Notes under the pieces: generated by a model
What the model saw: the letters and a program-made list of their open reading frames with translations, nothing else
The model's database searches: none
Told to the model about the DNA's origin: nothing
Assembly: GCA_964235765.1 (NCBI GenBank)
Contig: CAXSDH010000002.1
Location: 62,001-126,000, forward strand
Reading direction: 5' to 3'
DNA length: 64,000 nt
Source of the DNA: JAVVHH01 sp964235765
Lineage (GTDB): Bacteria > Pseudomonadota > Alphaproteobacteria > Acetobacterales > Acetobacteraceae
In this document: positions 1-11,799 of the stretch, piece by piece
Position numbering within the stretch: the stretch's first letter is position 1
How the letters are laid out: each line of letters begins with the position of its first letter
Position numbers and translations under genes: made by a program

Positions 1-3000
1 GCGGGCGAGGTGCTGGTCACCGGGCCGAACGAGCAGGAGTGGCGCATCGCCGCGCCGCTCGACGAGGTGGGCGGCTTCCATGTGCGGTTCGACGCCAAAA
101 CCGAGGCGACCGGCGATTACAGCATCCAGTACGTGCCGAAGGACGGCGACGGCTGCGGCGCGGTCACGGTCAAGAAGGAGGCGTACCGGCTGCCCACCTT
201 CGAGGTGGTGCTGAACGCCCCGGCCCGCACGCCGCTCGACGCGCCGTTCCAGGTAGACCTGCTGGCGCGGTTCTTCGCCGGCGGCTTGCTGTCGGAGCGG
301 CCGATCCAGTGGCGGGTGACGCAGACGCCCTATGCCTGGACGCCGCCGGGCCGCGACGGCTTCGTGTTCAGCAGCGACAGCCGCTATTCCGGGGACAGCA
401 CCTTCCGCTCCACCCCGGTGCTGAGCCGCGAGAGCAAGACCGATCCGGGCGGCTCCGCGCAGTTGACGCTCGACCCGACCCTGGAGCCTACGGCGCAGCC
501 CCGGCAGTATTTGGTGGAAGCGACGGTGACCGGGGACGACGACATGCAGGTTCGCGGCGCCCAGCGCATTACGGCGCTGCCGGCCTTCGTGCTGGGGCTG
601 AAGGCGCCGCGCTACATTCCGCAAGTGGGGGCGATCGACCCGGAGGTGCTGGCGCTGGACGGCGATGGCAAGTTGGTGGCGGGGCTGGCGATGACCGTGC
701 GGCTGATCCACCGGCAGTGGAACTCGGTGCTGCAGGCCAGCGACTTCGCGCAGGGCTCGGCGCGGTATCAGACGCAGGTGATCGACGAGACGGTGGCCGA
801 GCGCCAGGTTACGAGCGGGGCGGAGGCGACGCCGATGCATTTCGGCGTGTCGGAAGCCGGGGTGTACCTCGTCGAGCTGGAGGCGGAGGACAAGGCGGGG
901 CGGCGGCAGACGGTGCGGGTGGACCTGTTCACGGCGGGCGACACGCCGGTCACCTGGTCCCGCCCACCGGCCGATACGGTGACGGTCACGGCGGACAAGG
1001 ACGCCTATGCGCCGGGCGAGACCGCCACGCTGCTGGTTCAGAGTCCGTTCCAGACGGCCCGCGCGCTGGCCATCGTCGAGGAGCCGGAGGGGCGGTTCCG
1101 CACGGAGTGGCTCGATGTCGCCAATGGGTTTGGCCGCATAGCCGTGCCGTTGCGCAAGCAGCAGACGCCGCGGCTGGCGGTGCATGTGCTGTTGATGCGG
1201 GGGCGGCTGCCGGGGAGCGTCGCGGCGACTGCGCCATTCGACCAGGGCAAGCCGGTGACGCTGGCGGCGACCAAGTGGCTGACGGTGACTCCGGTGGAGA
1301 ACCAGGTTCGGGTGACGTTCGACGCGCCGGCGCAGGCGCGGCCGGCGCAGGAGGTCGAGCTGGTCGTGCACCTGGCCGACGCGGCCGGGCGGCCGCTGGC
1401 GGGGGAGGCGACGGTTTGGATGGTGGACCAGGCCGTGCTGGCCCTGGCGAAGGAGCAGCCGCTCGACCCCCTGCCCGCCTTCATCCTCGACCGGCCGACC
1501 CGGATGGCGGCGCGGGACACGCGGGGGATGGCCTTCGGCGTCCTGCCGCTGGTCGAGAACCCCGGCGGCGACGAGAACGGCGATTTCGGCATGGAGAACA
1601 TCTCGGTCCGCAAGAACTTCACCCCGGTGCCGTTCTACGAGCCGCGGGTGCGCTTCGGCGCGGACGGGACGGCGCGGCTGCGGGTGAAGCTGCCGGATAC
1701 GCTGACGGTTTACATGTTGCGGGCGAAGGCGATCAGCGGGCCGGACCGGTTCGGTTTCGGCGTGGGGCAGATGCGCATCCGCCAGCCGATCGTGGCGCAG
1801 CCGGCGCTGCCGCGCTTCGTGCGCCCGGGGGACAGTTTTACGGCCGGGTTGATCGGCCGGGTGGTGGAAGGGCCAGGCGGGGCCGGGCGGGCCAGCGTTT
1901 CGGTCGACAACCTGGCGGTGCAGGGGCCGGCGGAGCAGGGCATCGCCTGGGAGGGTGGGCGGCCCGCGCGCGCCGACTTCACGCTGACGGTGCCGGAGCC
2001 GCCGGCGGGGACGGGTGTGGCGCGGGTGCGGTTCCTGGTGCAGCGCCTGGCCGACCGGGTGGGTGACGCGGTGCAGATCGACCTGCCGATCCGCGGGGAC
2101 CGGCCGGTGGTGCGGCGGCGGGAGCTGCTGTCCACAGGGCTGGGCGGGCTGGATATTCCGGCCATCGCGGAGGCGGTGCGCCCCGCATCGTACAACCGCC
2201 AGATTACGGCCGCGACCGACCCCGAACTCGTGCGGCTGGTAGCGGGGCTGGGGGCGCTGGTGCGGTTTCCGGTGGGCGGGGCGGAGCAACGCATCGCGCT
2301 GGCCACGGGCGAGCTGGCGCTATTGCCGTTCACGCCGTTGATCGAGGCGGCCGGGCTGCGGGAGCGCATCGCGGGCGACGTGGCCGCGGCCGTGGCGGCG
2401 GTGCGGCAGGCGACCGACGATGACGGGCTGGTGGCGTTTTGGCCGCGCACCCGGGGCTCGGTGTGGCTGACCGCGGGCGCCTACCGGATGCTGGTTGCGG
2501 CCGACCGGGCCGGGCAGCCGGTGGACAAGCCGATGCTGGAGCGGATGGGCAAGGTGCTGACGGCCTCGCTGCGGTCGGACTACCCGCGGCTGTTGGGCGT
2601 GGCGGCGTTGTTCGAGCGGGTGGCGGCGTTGACGGCGCTGGCCGACGCCGGCGCCATCCCGGCCGATTACGCGGCGGAGCTGGCGCGGCGGGCGCAGACC
2701 ATGCCGACCGGCTCGGTGGCCGAGATCGCCACCGTGCTGGCCCGCCTGCCGAACCGGGACGAGCGGCTGCTGGCCGAGGTGCTGGGCGTGCTGTGGAGCC
2801 GGGTGAACGTGCTGAGCCGCGAGGGCCGGCCGGCCTATGGCGGGCTGACCGACGTGTCCGCCGGGTCGCAGATCTTGCCCTCGGAGGCGCGGAGCCTGGC
2901 GCAGGTGGTGCAGGCGGTTGCCGTGGCGTCCCCAGCGGACCCGCGGCTGGGCGTGCTGCGGGCCGGGTTGGTGAACCTGGCTGGCGGGCAGGGCTGGGGC

Positions 3001-3708
3001 AACAGCAACGCCACGGCGGCGGCGCTGCGGGCGCTGGCCGCCGCGTGGCAGGCGCCGCCTGCGCCGGTGGCGGTCAGCATCGGCCTGCCGGAGCGGCTGG
3101 TGGCCGGCACGCTCGACCGGGCGCGGCCGTTGCTGCAGGGCGCGACCACGCGGCCGGGCGCAGTGGGGGTGCAGGGCCCGGCCGGCTTGGCGGTGCTGGC
3201 GGCGACGGATTACGTGCCGGCGCAGCCCGGCGCGCAGGCGCAGGCGGTGCAGGCGGGCTTCGTGCTGACCCGCACCCTGTTCCGCGTGCCCGCCGGGGGC
3301 GCGCCCATGCAGCGGATCGACCCCGAGGCGGATGGCAGCGTGCGGCTGGCGGTGGGTGACGTGGTCGAGGAGGTGGCCGAGCTGGTTACGCCCGAGGACC
3401 GCGCCCAGGTGGCGCTGCGATTGCCGCTGGCGGCTGGGCTGGAGCCGCTGAACCCGGCGCTGGCGACCGCGACGGCCGACGCCGCGCCCTCTGCCGGGCC
3501 GACGGTGCCGCCATCGTGGTCGTCGTACGGGGATGACGAGGTGCTGCAGGTCTGGCTGGCGCTGCCGCGGGGGACTGCGGTGCTGCGGACGCGGATGCGG
3601 GCGGTGACGCCGGGCAGCTTCACGGCGCCGCCAGCGACGGCGGAGATGCTGTATCAGGCCGGGATCGTCGGCAGCACGTCCGGGCAGCGGATCGTGATCG
3701 GGCGGTGA
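1..3708 (+). CDS. alpha-2-macroglobulin family protein, 5' partial
   Basis: Large periplasmic or lipid-anchored protease-trapping protein of the bacterial alpha-2-macroglobulin (YfhM/MagD-like) type, thought to protect the envelope. The reading frame is open from base 1, so the N-terminus and any signal peptide lie outside the window; about 1,235 residues are present, against about 1,600 for full-length members. The macroglobulin beta-domains come first and the alpha-helical terpenoid-cyclase-like domain is C-terminal. At bases 2278-2289 the site where family members carry the thioester motif CLEQ reads GAEQ, so the thioester cysteine is absent. The stop overlaps the start of pbpC, the partner with which this family is commonly paired. 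The family call rests on overall sequence; the exact 5' end cannot be given. Confidence 0.88.
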   Translation, partial: AGEVLVTGPNEQEWRIAAPLDEVGGFHVRFDAKTEATGDYSIQYVPKDGDGCGAVTVKKEAYRLPTFEVVLNAPARTPLDAPFQVDLLARFFAGGLLSERPIQWRVTQTPYAWTPPGRDGFVFSSDSRYSGDSTFRSTPVLSRESKTDPGGSAQLTLDPTLEPTAQPRQYLVEATVTGDDDMQVRGAQRITALPAFVLGLKAPRYIPQVGAIDPEVLALDGDGKLVAGLAMTVRLIHRQWNSVLQASDFAQGSARYQTQVIDETVAERQVTSGAEATPMHFGVSEAGVYLVELEAEDKAGRRQTVRVDLFTAGDTPVTWSRPPADTVTVTADKDAYAPGETATLLVQSPFQTARALAIVEEPEGRFRTEWLDVANGFGRIAVPLRKQQTPRLAVHVLLMRGRLPGSVAATAPFDQGKPVTLAATKWLTVTPVENQVRVTFDAPAQARPAQEVELVVHLADAAGRPLAGEATVWMVDQAVLALAKEQPLDPLPAFILDRPTRMAARDTRGMAFGVLPLVENPGGDENGDFGMENISVRKNFTPVPFYEPRVRFGADGTARLRVKLPDTLTVYMLRAKAISGPDRFGFGVGQMRIRQPIVAQPALPRFVRPGDSFTAGLIGRVVEGPGGAGRASVSVDNLAVQGPAEQGIAWEGGRPARADFTLTVPEPPAGTGVARVRFLVQRLADRVGDAVQIDLPIRGDRPVVRRRELLSTGLGGLDIPAIAEAVRPASYNRQITAATDPELVRLVAGLGALVRFPVGGAEQRIALATGELALLPFTPLIEAAGLRERIAGDVAAAVAAVRQATDDDGLVAFWPRTRGSVWLTAGAYRMLVAADRAGQPVDKPMLERMGKVLTASLRSDYPRLLGVAALFERVAALTALADAGAIPADYAAELARRAQTMPTGSVAEIATVLARLPNRDERLLAEVLGVLWSRVNVLSREGRPAYGGLTDVSAGSQILPSEARSLAQVVQAVAVASPADPRLGVLRAGLVNLAGGQGWGNSNATAAALRALAAAWQAPPAPVAVSIGLPERLVAGTLDRARPLLQGATTRPGAVGVQGPAGLAVLAATDYVPAQPGAQAQAVQAGFVLTRTLFRVPAGGAPMQRIDPEADGSVRLAVGDVVEEVAELVTPEDRAQVALRLPLAAGLEPLNPALATATADAAPSAGPTVPPSWSSYGDDEVLQVWLALPRGTAVLRTRMRAVTPGSFTAPPATAEMLYQAGIVGSTSGQRIVIGR

Positions 3709-5831
3709 CCTTGCTGGTGGCGCGCGGCTGCCGCCGGCTTGCGGCGACCTTGGCCGCGGCGGCTTGCGTGACCTACATGGCCCATGTTGCGGCCGATGTG
3801 CGGCTGGTTGCGCCGGCGCCGACGCCGATCGTGCTGGATCGGCACGGCGCCTTCATCACGCAGGCTGGGCACCGGGAGCACGGCCGGGTCGAGTATGGGT
3901 ATTGGATCACGCCGCCGCCGGACCGCCTGGTGCGCGCCACCTTGGCCCTCGAGGACAAGCGGTTCTGGTCGCATCCTGGCGTGGACCCCTTGGCGGTGGC
4001 GCGTGCCGCGTGGCGGCACGCGACGGGCCGGGGCGGCTCGGGCGCGTCCACGCTGGCGATGCAGGTCGCGCGCATGCAGCATCCGCGGGCGCGCGGGTTG
4101 TGGGCGAAGGCGCTGGAGGCCGGAACGGCGCTGGGGTTGACGGCGCGGTATGGGCGCGAGGCGGTGCTCGCCCACTATTTGCGGCTGGCGCCGTACGGCG
4201 AGAGCAGCCATGGGGTTGGGCACGCGGCGCGCTGGTATTTTGATCGCCCGGCGGCGGATCTCGGCTGGGCCCAGGCCGCGCTGCTGGCCGCGGCGCCGCA
4301 GGCGCCGGCCTTGCTGGCGCTGCGCCGCCCCGGCAGCCGGGCGGCGGTGCGCGCGGCGCGGGCCCTCGATATCCTGGTGCGCGACGGCGTGATCGGCCCG
4401 GAGGAACGGGCGGGCCTCGACCGGCCCGGCCTGGTGGCAGCGCCCCGCCGTCCGGTGGCGCTGCATGCCGTGTTGCGGCTGGAGCGCGTGGCCCGCCAGC
4501 AGGCGCCGGCGGCGGAGCCCCTGCTGCGGGCCGCGCTTGATCTAGGGTTGCAGGGGTGGGTGGCGCGGGCGGCGCAGTCGCATCTGAATGGGTGGCGGCG
4601 CGCGGGGGCGCAGCAGGTGGCGGTCATGGTGGTGCGGCGGGGCTCGCGGGAGGTGCTGGCGTTGTCTGGCGCCGCTCCGGGGCCGGGCAGCGGGATCGAC
4701 TTCGCCGCGGCGGAGCGTTCGCCGGGCAGCACGCTGAAGCCGTTCCTGTATGCGCAGGCGCTGGACCGGGGGCTGCTGCAACCCGACGACGTGCTGGCGG
4801 ACCTGCCCGAGGGTTCGGCCGGCATCCATAACGCCGACAACGCCTTTCTCGGGCCGCTGCTGCCGCGGCAGGCGCTCGCCAACTCGCGGAACGTGCCGGC
4901 GACCAACCTGTTGCGCCGGATCGGGCTGCAGCCGGCCTTCGGCTACCTGCGCGCCCTCGGCCTGCATCGGCTGGACGGGACCGCCGAGCGGTTCGGCCTC
5001 GCCATGGCGCTCGGCGCCTTGCCGACCCGGCTGGACCGGCTGATGCGGGCCTACGGCGCCATGGCGGAGGACGGGGTGGCGCAGGACCTGCTGTGGCTGG
5101 CCGGGCAGGAGCGCGCGCCCGCACGGCCAGTGATGTCCGTCGATGCCGCCCGGCTGATCGGCCGTTTCCTGAGCGACCCGATGGCGCGGCTGCCCTCGTT
5201 CCCGCGCTACGGCGCGAGCGAGTTTCCGTTTGCGGTCGCGCTCAAGACCGGGACCTCGCAGGGCTACCGCGACGCCTGGACGCTGGCCTGGTCGCAAGGG
5301 TTCCTGGTGGGCGTGTGGATCGGCCGGCCCGACGGGGGCGCGATGTCGCAGTTGAGCGGCGGCCGGGCCGCGGCCGGGCTGGCGCAGGCCGTGCTGCTGC
5401 ATTTGCATGGCCAGGGGCGGACGGACTTGCTGGCGGGCGAGTTCGCCGCGCCCGCGGGCCGGTCCGAGGCGGAGGTGTGCATCGGCACGGGGCGACCCGG
5501 CAGGGCCTGCGCCGAACGGCTCACCGAGTGGGTGCGGCCGGCCGCCCCCAGGCAAGCCGCCGCGGGACGGCTGGAGATCGTGCAGCCGGAGCCGGACACG
5601 CATGTCTGGCGCAACCCGGAATCGCCCGCGGCGCTGAACCGGCTCGTGCTGCGCGCGGTGGCCGAGCCCGGCGTGCCGCAGATCGTCTGGCTGGTGGATG
5701 GCCGGCCAGTGGCGACCGCGGCCCCGGACGCGCCGCTGCATTGGCCCATGCAGCCCGGCCGGCACCGGTTCCAGGTGCGGCTGCCCTTCGAGGGCGAGCC
5801 GTCCCGGGCGCTGACGGTGGTGGTGGAATGA
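3705..5831 (+). CDS. pbpC: penicillin-binding protein 1C
   Basis: Bifunctional peptidoglycan glycosyltransferase/transpeptidase of the class A PBP1C type, 708 residues, anchored in the inner membrane. After a short hydrophobic N-terminus, the GT51 glycosyltransferase domain shows ALEDKRFWSHPG with the catalytic Glu, and GASTLAMQ. The transpeptidase domain has the SxxK motif (STLK), the SxN motif (SRN) and KTGTS. A C-terminal beta domain of about 90 residues matches the PBP1C-specific domain. The GTG start overlaps the stop of the alpha-2-macroglobulin gene (GTGA), the usual pairing in which the macroglobulin is thought to guard the envelope while PBP1C acts on the wall. It is convergent with the downstream glycosidase, with only a few bases between the two stops. 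Confidence 0.93.
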   Translation: MTLLVARGCRRLAATLAAAACVTYMAHVAADVRLVAPAPTPIVLDRHGAFITQAGHREHGRVEYGYWITPPPDRLVRATLALEDKRFWSHPGVDPLAVARAAWRHATGRGGSGASTLAMQVARMQHPRARGLWAKALEAGTALGLTARYGREAVLAHYLRLAPYGESSHGVGHAARWYFDRPAADLGWAQAALLAAAPQAPALLALRRPGSRAAVRAARALDILVRDGVIGPEERAGLDRPGLVAAPRRPVALHAVLRLERVARQQAPAAEPLLRAALDLGLQGWVARAAQSHLNGWRRAGAQQVAVMVVRRGSREVLALSGAAPGPGSGIDFAAAERSPGSTLKPFLYAQALDRGLLQPDDVLADLPEGSAGIHNADNAFLGPLLPRQALANSRNVPATNLLRRIGLQPAFGYLRALGLHRLDGTAERFGLAMALGALPTRLDRLMRAYGAMAEDGVAQDLLWLAGQERAPARPVMSVDAARLIGRFLSDPMARLPSFPRYGASEFPFAVALKTGTSQGYRDAWTLAWSQGFLVGVWIGRPDGGAMSQLSGGRAAAGLAQAVLLHLHGQGRTDLLAGEFAAPAGRSEAEVCIGTGRPGRACAERLTEWVRPAAPRQAAAGRLEIVQPEPDTHVWRNPESPAALNRLVLRAVAEPGVPQIVWLVDGRPVATAAPDAPLHWPMQPGRHRFQVRLPFEGEPSRALTVVVE

Positions 5832-5838
5832 TGTAGGG

Positions 5839-8496
<2,658 letters not shown>

Positions 8497-8530
8497 GGAA
8501 CGATGCTAGCGGCTTGTTCCCGGAAATGCG

Positions 8531-8595
8531 CGGCAATATTTGCCGTTGCTGGAGCGGAGCGGCCGCCTCTTGCGCCGGGCTGGCCGCCCGGCGCA
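8531..8595 (+). promoter_or_regulatory. two hairpins in the pntAA leader
   Basis: Between the divergent glycosidase and pntAA genes lie a 6-bp inverted repeat with a 3-base loop (CGGCAA/TTGCCG, 8531-8545) and a perfect 10-bp stem with a 5-base loop (TGCGCCGGGC/GCCCGGCGCA, 8571-8595) followed by TTCTAG. The second ends 31 bases before the pntAA start. It could be a leader structure or attenuator; no promoter was identified with confidence. Confidence 0.35.
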
Positions 8596-8626
8596 TTCTA
8601 GCCCACTTGGGATAAGGGAACGACGC

Positions 8627-9766
8627 ATGCGCCTTGCGGTGCTGAAGGAACGTGCCGCGGCGGAGACGCGCGTTGCGGCCACGCCGGAAACGGTGAAGAA
8701 GCTGGTGGCGCTTGGCCTGGCCGTGGCGGTCGAGGCCGGGGCGGGGCAGGGCTCCGCCATCCCGGACGCGGACTACCAGGCGGCCGGGGCGGAGGTGGCG
8801 CCCGACGCGGCCGCAGCACTCGCGGGCGCGGAGATCGTGTTCGCCGTGCAGACGCCGGGCGAGGCGGAGCGGGCGCTGATCCCGCGCGGCGCGCTGTTGC
8901 TGTGCATCAGCGGCGCCCATGGCGACCCGGCGATGGCGCAGGCGCTTGCCGGCGCGGGCATCGATGCGGCTGCCATGGAGCTGCTGCCGCGCATCAGCCG
9001 CGCGCAGGCCATGGACGTGCTCAGCAGCCAGGCCAACCTGGCCGGCTACCGCGCCGTGATCGAGGGCGCCGGCGCGTTCGAGCGGGGCTTCCCGATGATG
9101 ATGACCGCGGCCGGCACCGTGCCGCCGGCGCGGGTGTTCGTGATCGGGGCCGGGGTTGCCGGGCTGCAGGCTATCGCGACGGCGCGGCGGCTGGGCGCCA
9201 TCGTGTCCGCGACCGACGTGCGGCCGGCGGCCAAGGAGGAGATCAAGTCCCTCGGCGCGAGCTATGTGGGCGTGGAGGACGCGGAGACGGCCGGGCAGAC
9301 CGGCGCCTATGCGAAGGAGATGACCGACGCGTTCCGCCAGAAGCAGGCCGAGCTGATGGCGGCCACGGTGGCCAAGAACGACCTGGTCATCTGCACGGCG
9401 CTGGTGATGGGCCGGAAGGCGCCCGTGATCGTCAGCCAGGCGATGGTGGACAGCATGCGGCCGGGCAGCGTGATCGTCGACCTGGCCGCGGAGGCGGGCG
9501 GCAACTGCGCCGCGACGACTCCCGGGCAGGCCATCACCACTGGCAACGGCGTGAAGGTGCTGGGCTACAGCAACTGGCCCAGCCGCATCGCGGTGGCCGC
9601 GAGCAACCTTTATTCGCGCAACCTGCTCACGTTCCTGACCACGTTCTGGGACAAGGCCGCGAGCCGGCCGGCGCTGCCCGAAACGGACGAGATCGTGCGC
9701 GGCGTCATGCTGACCCGCGGCGGCCAGGTGGTCCACGCGCAATTCCAGCCCGCGCCAGCGGCGTAA
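8627..9766 (+). CDS. pntAA: NAD(P) transhydrogenase subunit alpha, part 1
   Basis: NAD(H)-binding dI component of the proton-translocating transhydrogenase, 379 residues, cytoplasmic face. It resembles alanine dehydrogenase/PntA N-terminal domains: it starts MRLAVLKERAAAETRVAATP, has the Rossmann motif VIGAGVAGLQA, and then the nucleotide-site segment ending VDLAAEAGGNCAAT. The ATG is preceded by an AAGGGA Shine-Dalgarno and fits the family start; an upstream in-frame start would add 29 non-conserved residues. Part 2 of alpha and the beta subunit follow at once, the three-subunit arrangement usual in alphaproteobacteria. The complex uses the proton gradient to drive NADP+ reduction by NADH. 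Confidence 0.95.
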   Translation: MRLAVLKERAAAETRVAATPETVKKLVALGLAVAVEAGAGQGSAIPDADYQAAGAEVAPDAAAALAGAEIVFAVQTPGEAERALIPRGALLLCISGAHGDPAMAQALAGAGIDAAAMELLPRISRAQAMDVLSSQANLAGYRAVIEGAGAFERGFPMMMTAAGTVPPARVFVIGAGVAGLQAIATARRLGAIVSATDVRPAAKEEIKSLGASYVGVEDAETAGQTGAYAKEMTDAFRQKQAELMAATVAKNDLVICTALVMGRKAPVIVSQAMVDSMRPGSVIVDLAAEAGGNCAATTPGQAITTGNGVKVLGYSNWPSRIAVAASNLYSRNLLTFLTTFWDKAASRPALPETDEIVRGVMLTRGGQVVHAQFQPAPAA

Positions 9767-9776
9767 CGGAGGCTCC

Positions 9777-10187
9777 ATGAACCCCAACCTCTATGCGGAC
9801 GAGGCCGTGCGGATCGCCGAGCGCGCCGTCGCCCTCGCCGACCGCCTCCGCGCCGCTTCCGTGTACGTCGAGCCGGCAGCGACCGCGGTCGAGCCGTTCG
9901 TGTTCCTGCTGGCTGTGTTCCTGATGGCCTGCTTCGTTGGCTATTACGTGGTCTGGAACGTCACCCCGGCGCTGCATTCGCCGCTGATGGGCGTGACCAA
10001 CGCGATCTCGTCCGTCATCGTCGTGGGCGCGATCCTGGCCGTGGGCCTGGCGGACAGCGCCTGGGCGCGGTTCTTTGGGTTCCTGGCGGTGCTGCTGGCC
10101 AGCGTCAACATCTTCGGCGGGTTCACCGTCACGCAACGGATGCTGAGCATGTTCCAAGCCAACAAGAAGCCGGTGCGAAAGGCATGA
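9777..10187 (+). CDS. pntAB: NAD(P) transhydrogenase subunit alpha, part 2
   Basis: Small membrane part of the alpha subunit, 136 residues, contributing helices to the proton channel (dII). After an N-terminal segment of about 40 residues come three hydrophobic helices, roughly residues 40-60, 72-92 and 97-117, then a basic tail. A GGAGG Shine-Dalgarno sits 4 bases before the ATG, within the 10 bases separating it from pntAA. It overlaps pntB by 4 bases (ATGA), so the three subunits are probably made from one transcript with translational coupling. Confidence 0.93.
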   Translation: MNPNLYADEAVRIAERAVALADRLRAASVYVEPAATAVEPFVFLLAVFLMACFVGYYVVWNVTPALHSPLMGVTNAISSVIVVGAILAVGLADSAWARFFGFLAVLLASVNIFGGFTVTQRMLSMFQANKKPVRKA

Positions 10188-11590
10188 GCGCCTCCCTCAC
10201 CTCGCTCGCCTACCTCATCGCGGCGGTCCTGTTCGTCCTGGCGCTGCGCGGGCTTTCCAGCCCGGTGACCGCCCGGCAGGGCAACCTGTACGGCATGGTC
10301 GGCATGGGCATCGCGGTGGGGGCGACCCTGCTACAGCGCGGCATGTCGGCCAGCGGCTTCTTCCTGATCGCGCTGGCCATCCTGATCGGCGGCGGCGTCG
10401 GCACTGTGGTGGCCCGGCGCATCCAGATGACCGCGCTGCCGCAGTTGGTGGCGGCGTTCCATTCCCTGGTGGGCCTGGCGGCGGTGTTCGTGGCCGCGGC
10501 GGCGCTGAACGCGCCCGACGCCTTCGGCATCGGCGTGCCCGGCGACATCCACCGCCAGTCCTTGGTGGAGATGTCGCTCGGCCTGGCGATCGGCGCGGTG
10601 ACCTTCTCGGGCTCGTTGATCGCGTTCGCCAAGCTGCAAGGGATCATGAAGGGCGCGCCGCTCATCTTCCCGAACCAGCACAAGCTGAACCTCGGCCTCG
10701 GCATCCTGCTGCTGGTGCTGGTTGTCCTGTTCGTCATGAGCGGCAGCCAGGCGGTGTTCTGGCTCGTGGCCCTGCTGGCGCTGGCGCTCGGGTTCCTCAT
10801 CATCGTCCCGATCGGCGGCGCGGACATGCCGGTCGTGGTGTCGATGCTGAACAGCTATTCAGGCTGGGCGGCCTGCGGCATCGGCTTCACCATCCAGAAC
10901 CTGGCGCTGATCATCACCGGCGCGCTGGTGGGCGCCTCGGGCGCGATCCTGTCGTACATCATGTGCAAGGGCATGAACCGGAGCATCGTCAACGTGCTGC
11001 TGGGCGGCTGGGGCACGGATACGGGCGGGGCGGCTGCGGCCGTGCCGGGCCAGGCCGACCGCTCCGTGCGGTCCGGCAATGCCGAGGATGCGGCGTTCAT
11101 CATGAAGAACGCGTCCAAGGTGATCATCGTGCCGGGGTACGGCATGGCGGTGGCGCAGGCGCAGCATTCGCTTCGGGAGATGGCCGACACGCTCAAGAAG
11201 GAGGGGGTGGAGGTGAAGTACGCCATCCATCCCGTGGCCGGGCGCATGCCGGGCCACATGAACGTGCTACTGGCCGAGGCGAACGTGCCGTATGACGAGG
11301 TGTCCGAGCTGGAGCAGATCAACAGCGAGTTCAGCACGGCGGACGTGGTCTATGTCATCGGCGCCAACGATGTGACGAACCCCTCGGCCAAGACGGACCC
11401 GAAGTCCCCGATCTATGGCATGCCGATCCTTGACGTGGAGAAGGCGAAGACCGTGCTGTTCATCAAGCGCAGCATGGCGTCGGGTTATGCCGGCGTGGAT
11501 AACGAACTGTTCTTCCGGCCGAACACGATGATGCTGTTTGGCGACGCCAAGAAAATGACGGACGAGATCGTGCAGGCGCTCGGGCATTGA
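10184..11590 (+). CDS. pntB: NAD(P) transhydrogenase subunit beta
   Basis: Beta subunit, 468 residues, carrying most of the proton channel (helices over about residues 1-260) and the NADP(H)-binding dIII domain at the C-terminus. The dIII fingerprint is visible: VIIVPGYGMAVAQAQH, VAGRMPGHMNVLLAEA, and VIGANDVTNPSA. Length is typical. The stop is immediately followed by a stem-loop and then by the scaffold gap, so the operon clearly ends here. Confidence 0.96.
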   Translation: MSASLTSLAYLIAAVLFVLALRGLSSPVTARQGNLYGMVGMGIAVGATLLQRGMSASGFFLIALAILIGGGVGTVVARRIQMTALPQLVAAFHSLVGLAAVFVAAAALNAPDAFGIGVPGDIHRQSLVEMSLGLAIGAVTFSGSLIAFAKLQGIMKGAPLIFPNQHKLNLGLGILLLVLVVLFVMSGSQAVFWLVALLALALGFLIIVPIGGADMPVVVSMLNSYSGWAACGIGFTIQNLALIITGALVGASGAILSYIMCKGMNRSIVNVLLGGWGTDTGGAAAAVPGQADRSVRSGNAEDAAFIMKNASKVIIVPGYGMAVAQAQHSLREMADTLKKEGVEVKYAIHPVAGRMPGHMNVLLAEANVPYDEVSELEQINSEFSTADVVYVIGANDVTNPSAKTDPKSPIYGMPILDVEKAKTVLFIKRSMASGYAGVDNELFFRPNTMMLFGDAKKMTDEIVQALGH

Positions 11591-11761
11591 GGCGTGGCTG
11601 CGATAGGCCACGCCGTGAGNNNNNNNNNNNNNNNNNNNNNNNNNNNNNNNNNNNNNNNNNNNNNNNNNNNNNNNNNNNNNNNNNNNNNNNNNNNNNNNNN
11701 NNNNNNNNNNNNNNNNNNNGCTCGGGCATTGAGGCGTGGCTGCGATAGGCCACGCCGTGAG
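11578..11761. other. 100-N scaffold gap with identical 42-bp flanks
   Basis: Bases 11620-11719 are exactly 100 N, the conventional size for a gap of unknown length. The 42 bases before it (11578-11619, the last codons of pntB plus the stem-loop) are repeated without a difference directly after it (11720-11761). The simplest reading is that two contigs overlap by 42 bases and were not merged, so no sequence is missing here. Confidence 0.85.
11591..11614 (+). terminator. stem-loop directly after pntB
   Basis: GGCGTGGC and GCCACGCC form a perfect 8-bp stem with an 8-base loop beginning right after the pntB stop. No T-run follows before the gap. A second identical copy appears beyond the N stretch only because the flanking sequence is duplicated there. 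Confidence 0.5.
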
Positions 11762-11764
11762 CCG

Positions 11765-11791
11765 GCCCAGCCCGGGATGCCCGGGCTGGGC
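11765..11791. terminator. 12-bp stem terminator between convergent genes
   Basis: GCCCAGCCCGGG and CCCGGGCTGGGC form a perfect 12-bp stem around a 3-base ATG loop, between the convergent pntB and glycosyltransferase genes. It can serve both strands. There is no long T-run, as is common in GC-rich genomes. Confidence 0.6.
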
Positions 11792-11799
11792 TGCGCGGC

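Noticed and set aside
11463..11753. Frames running through the N stretch
   Set aside because: They exist only because unknown bases carry no stops; the flanks are a duplicated assembly overlap.
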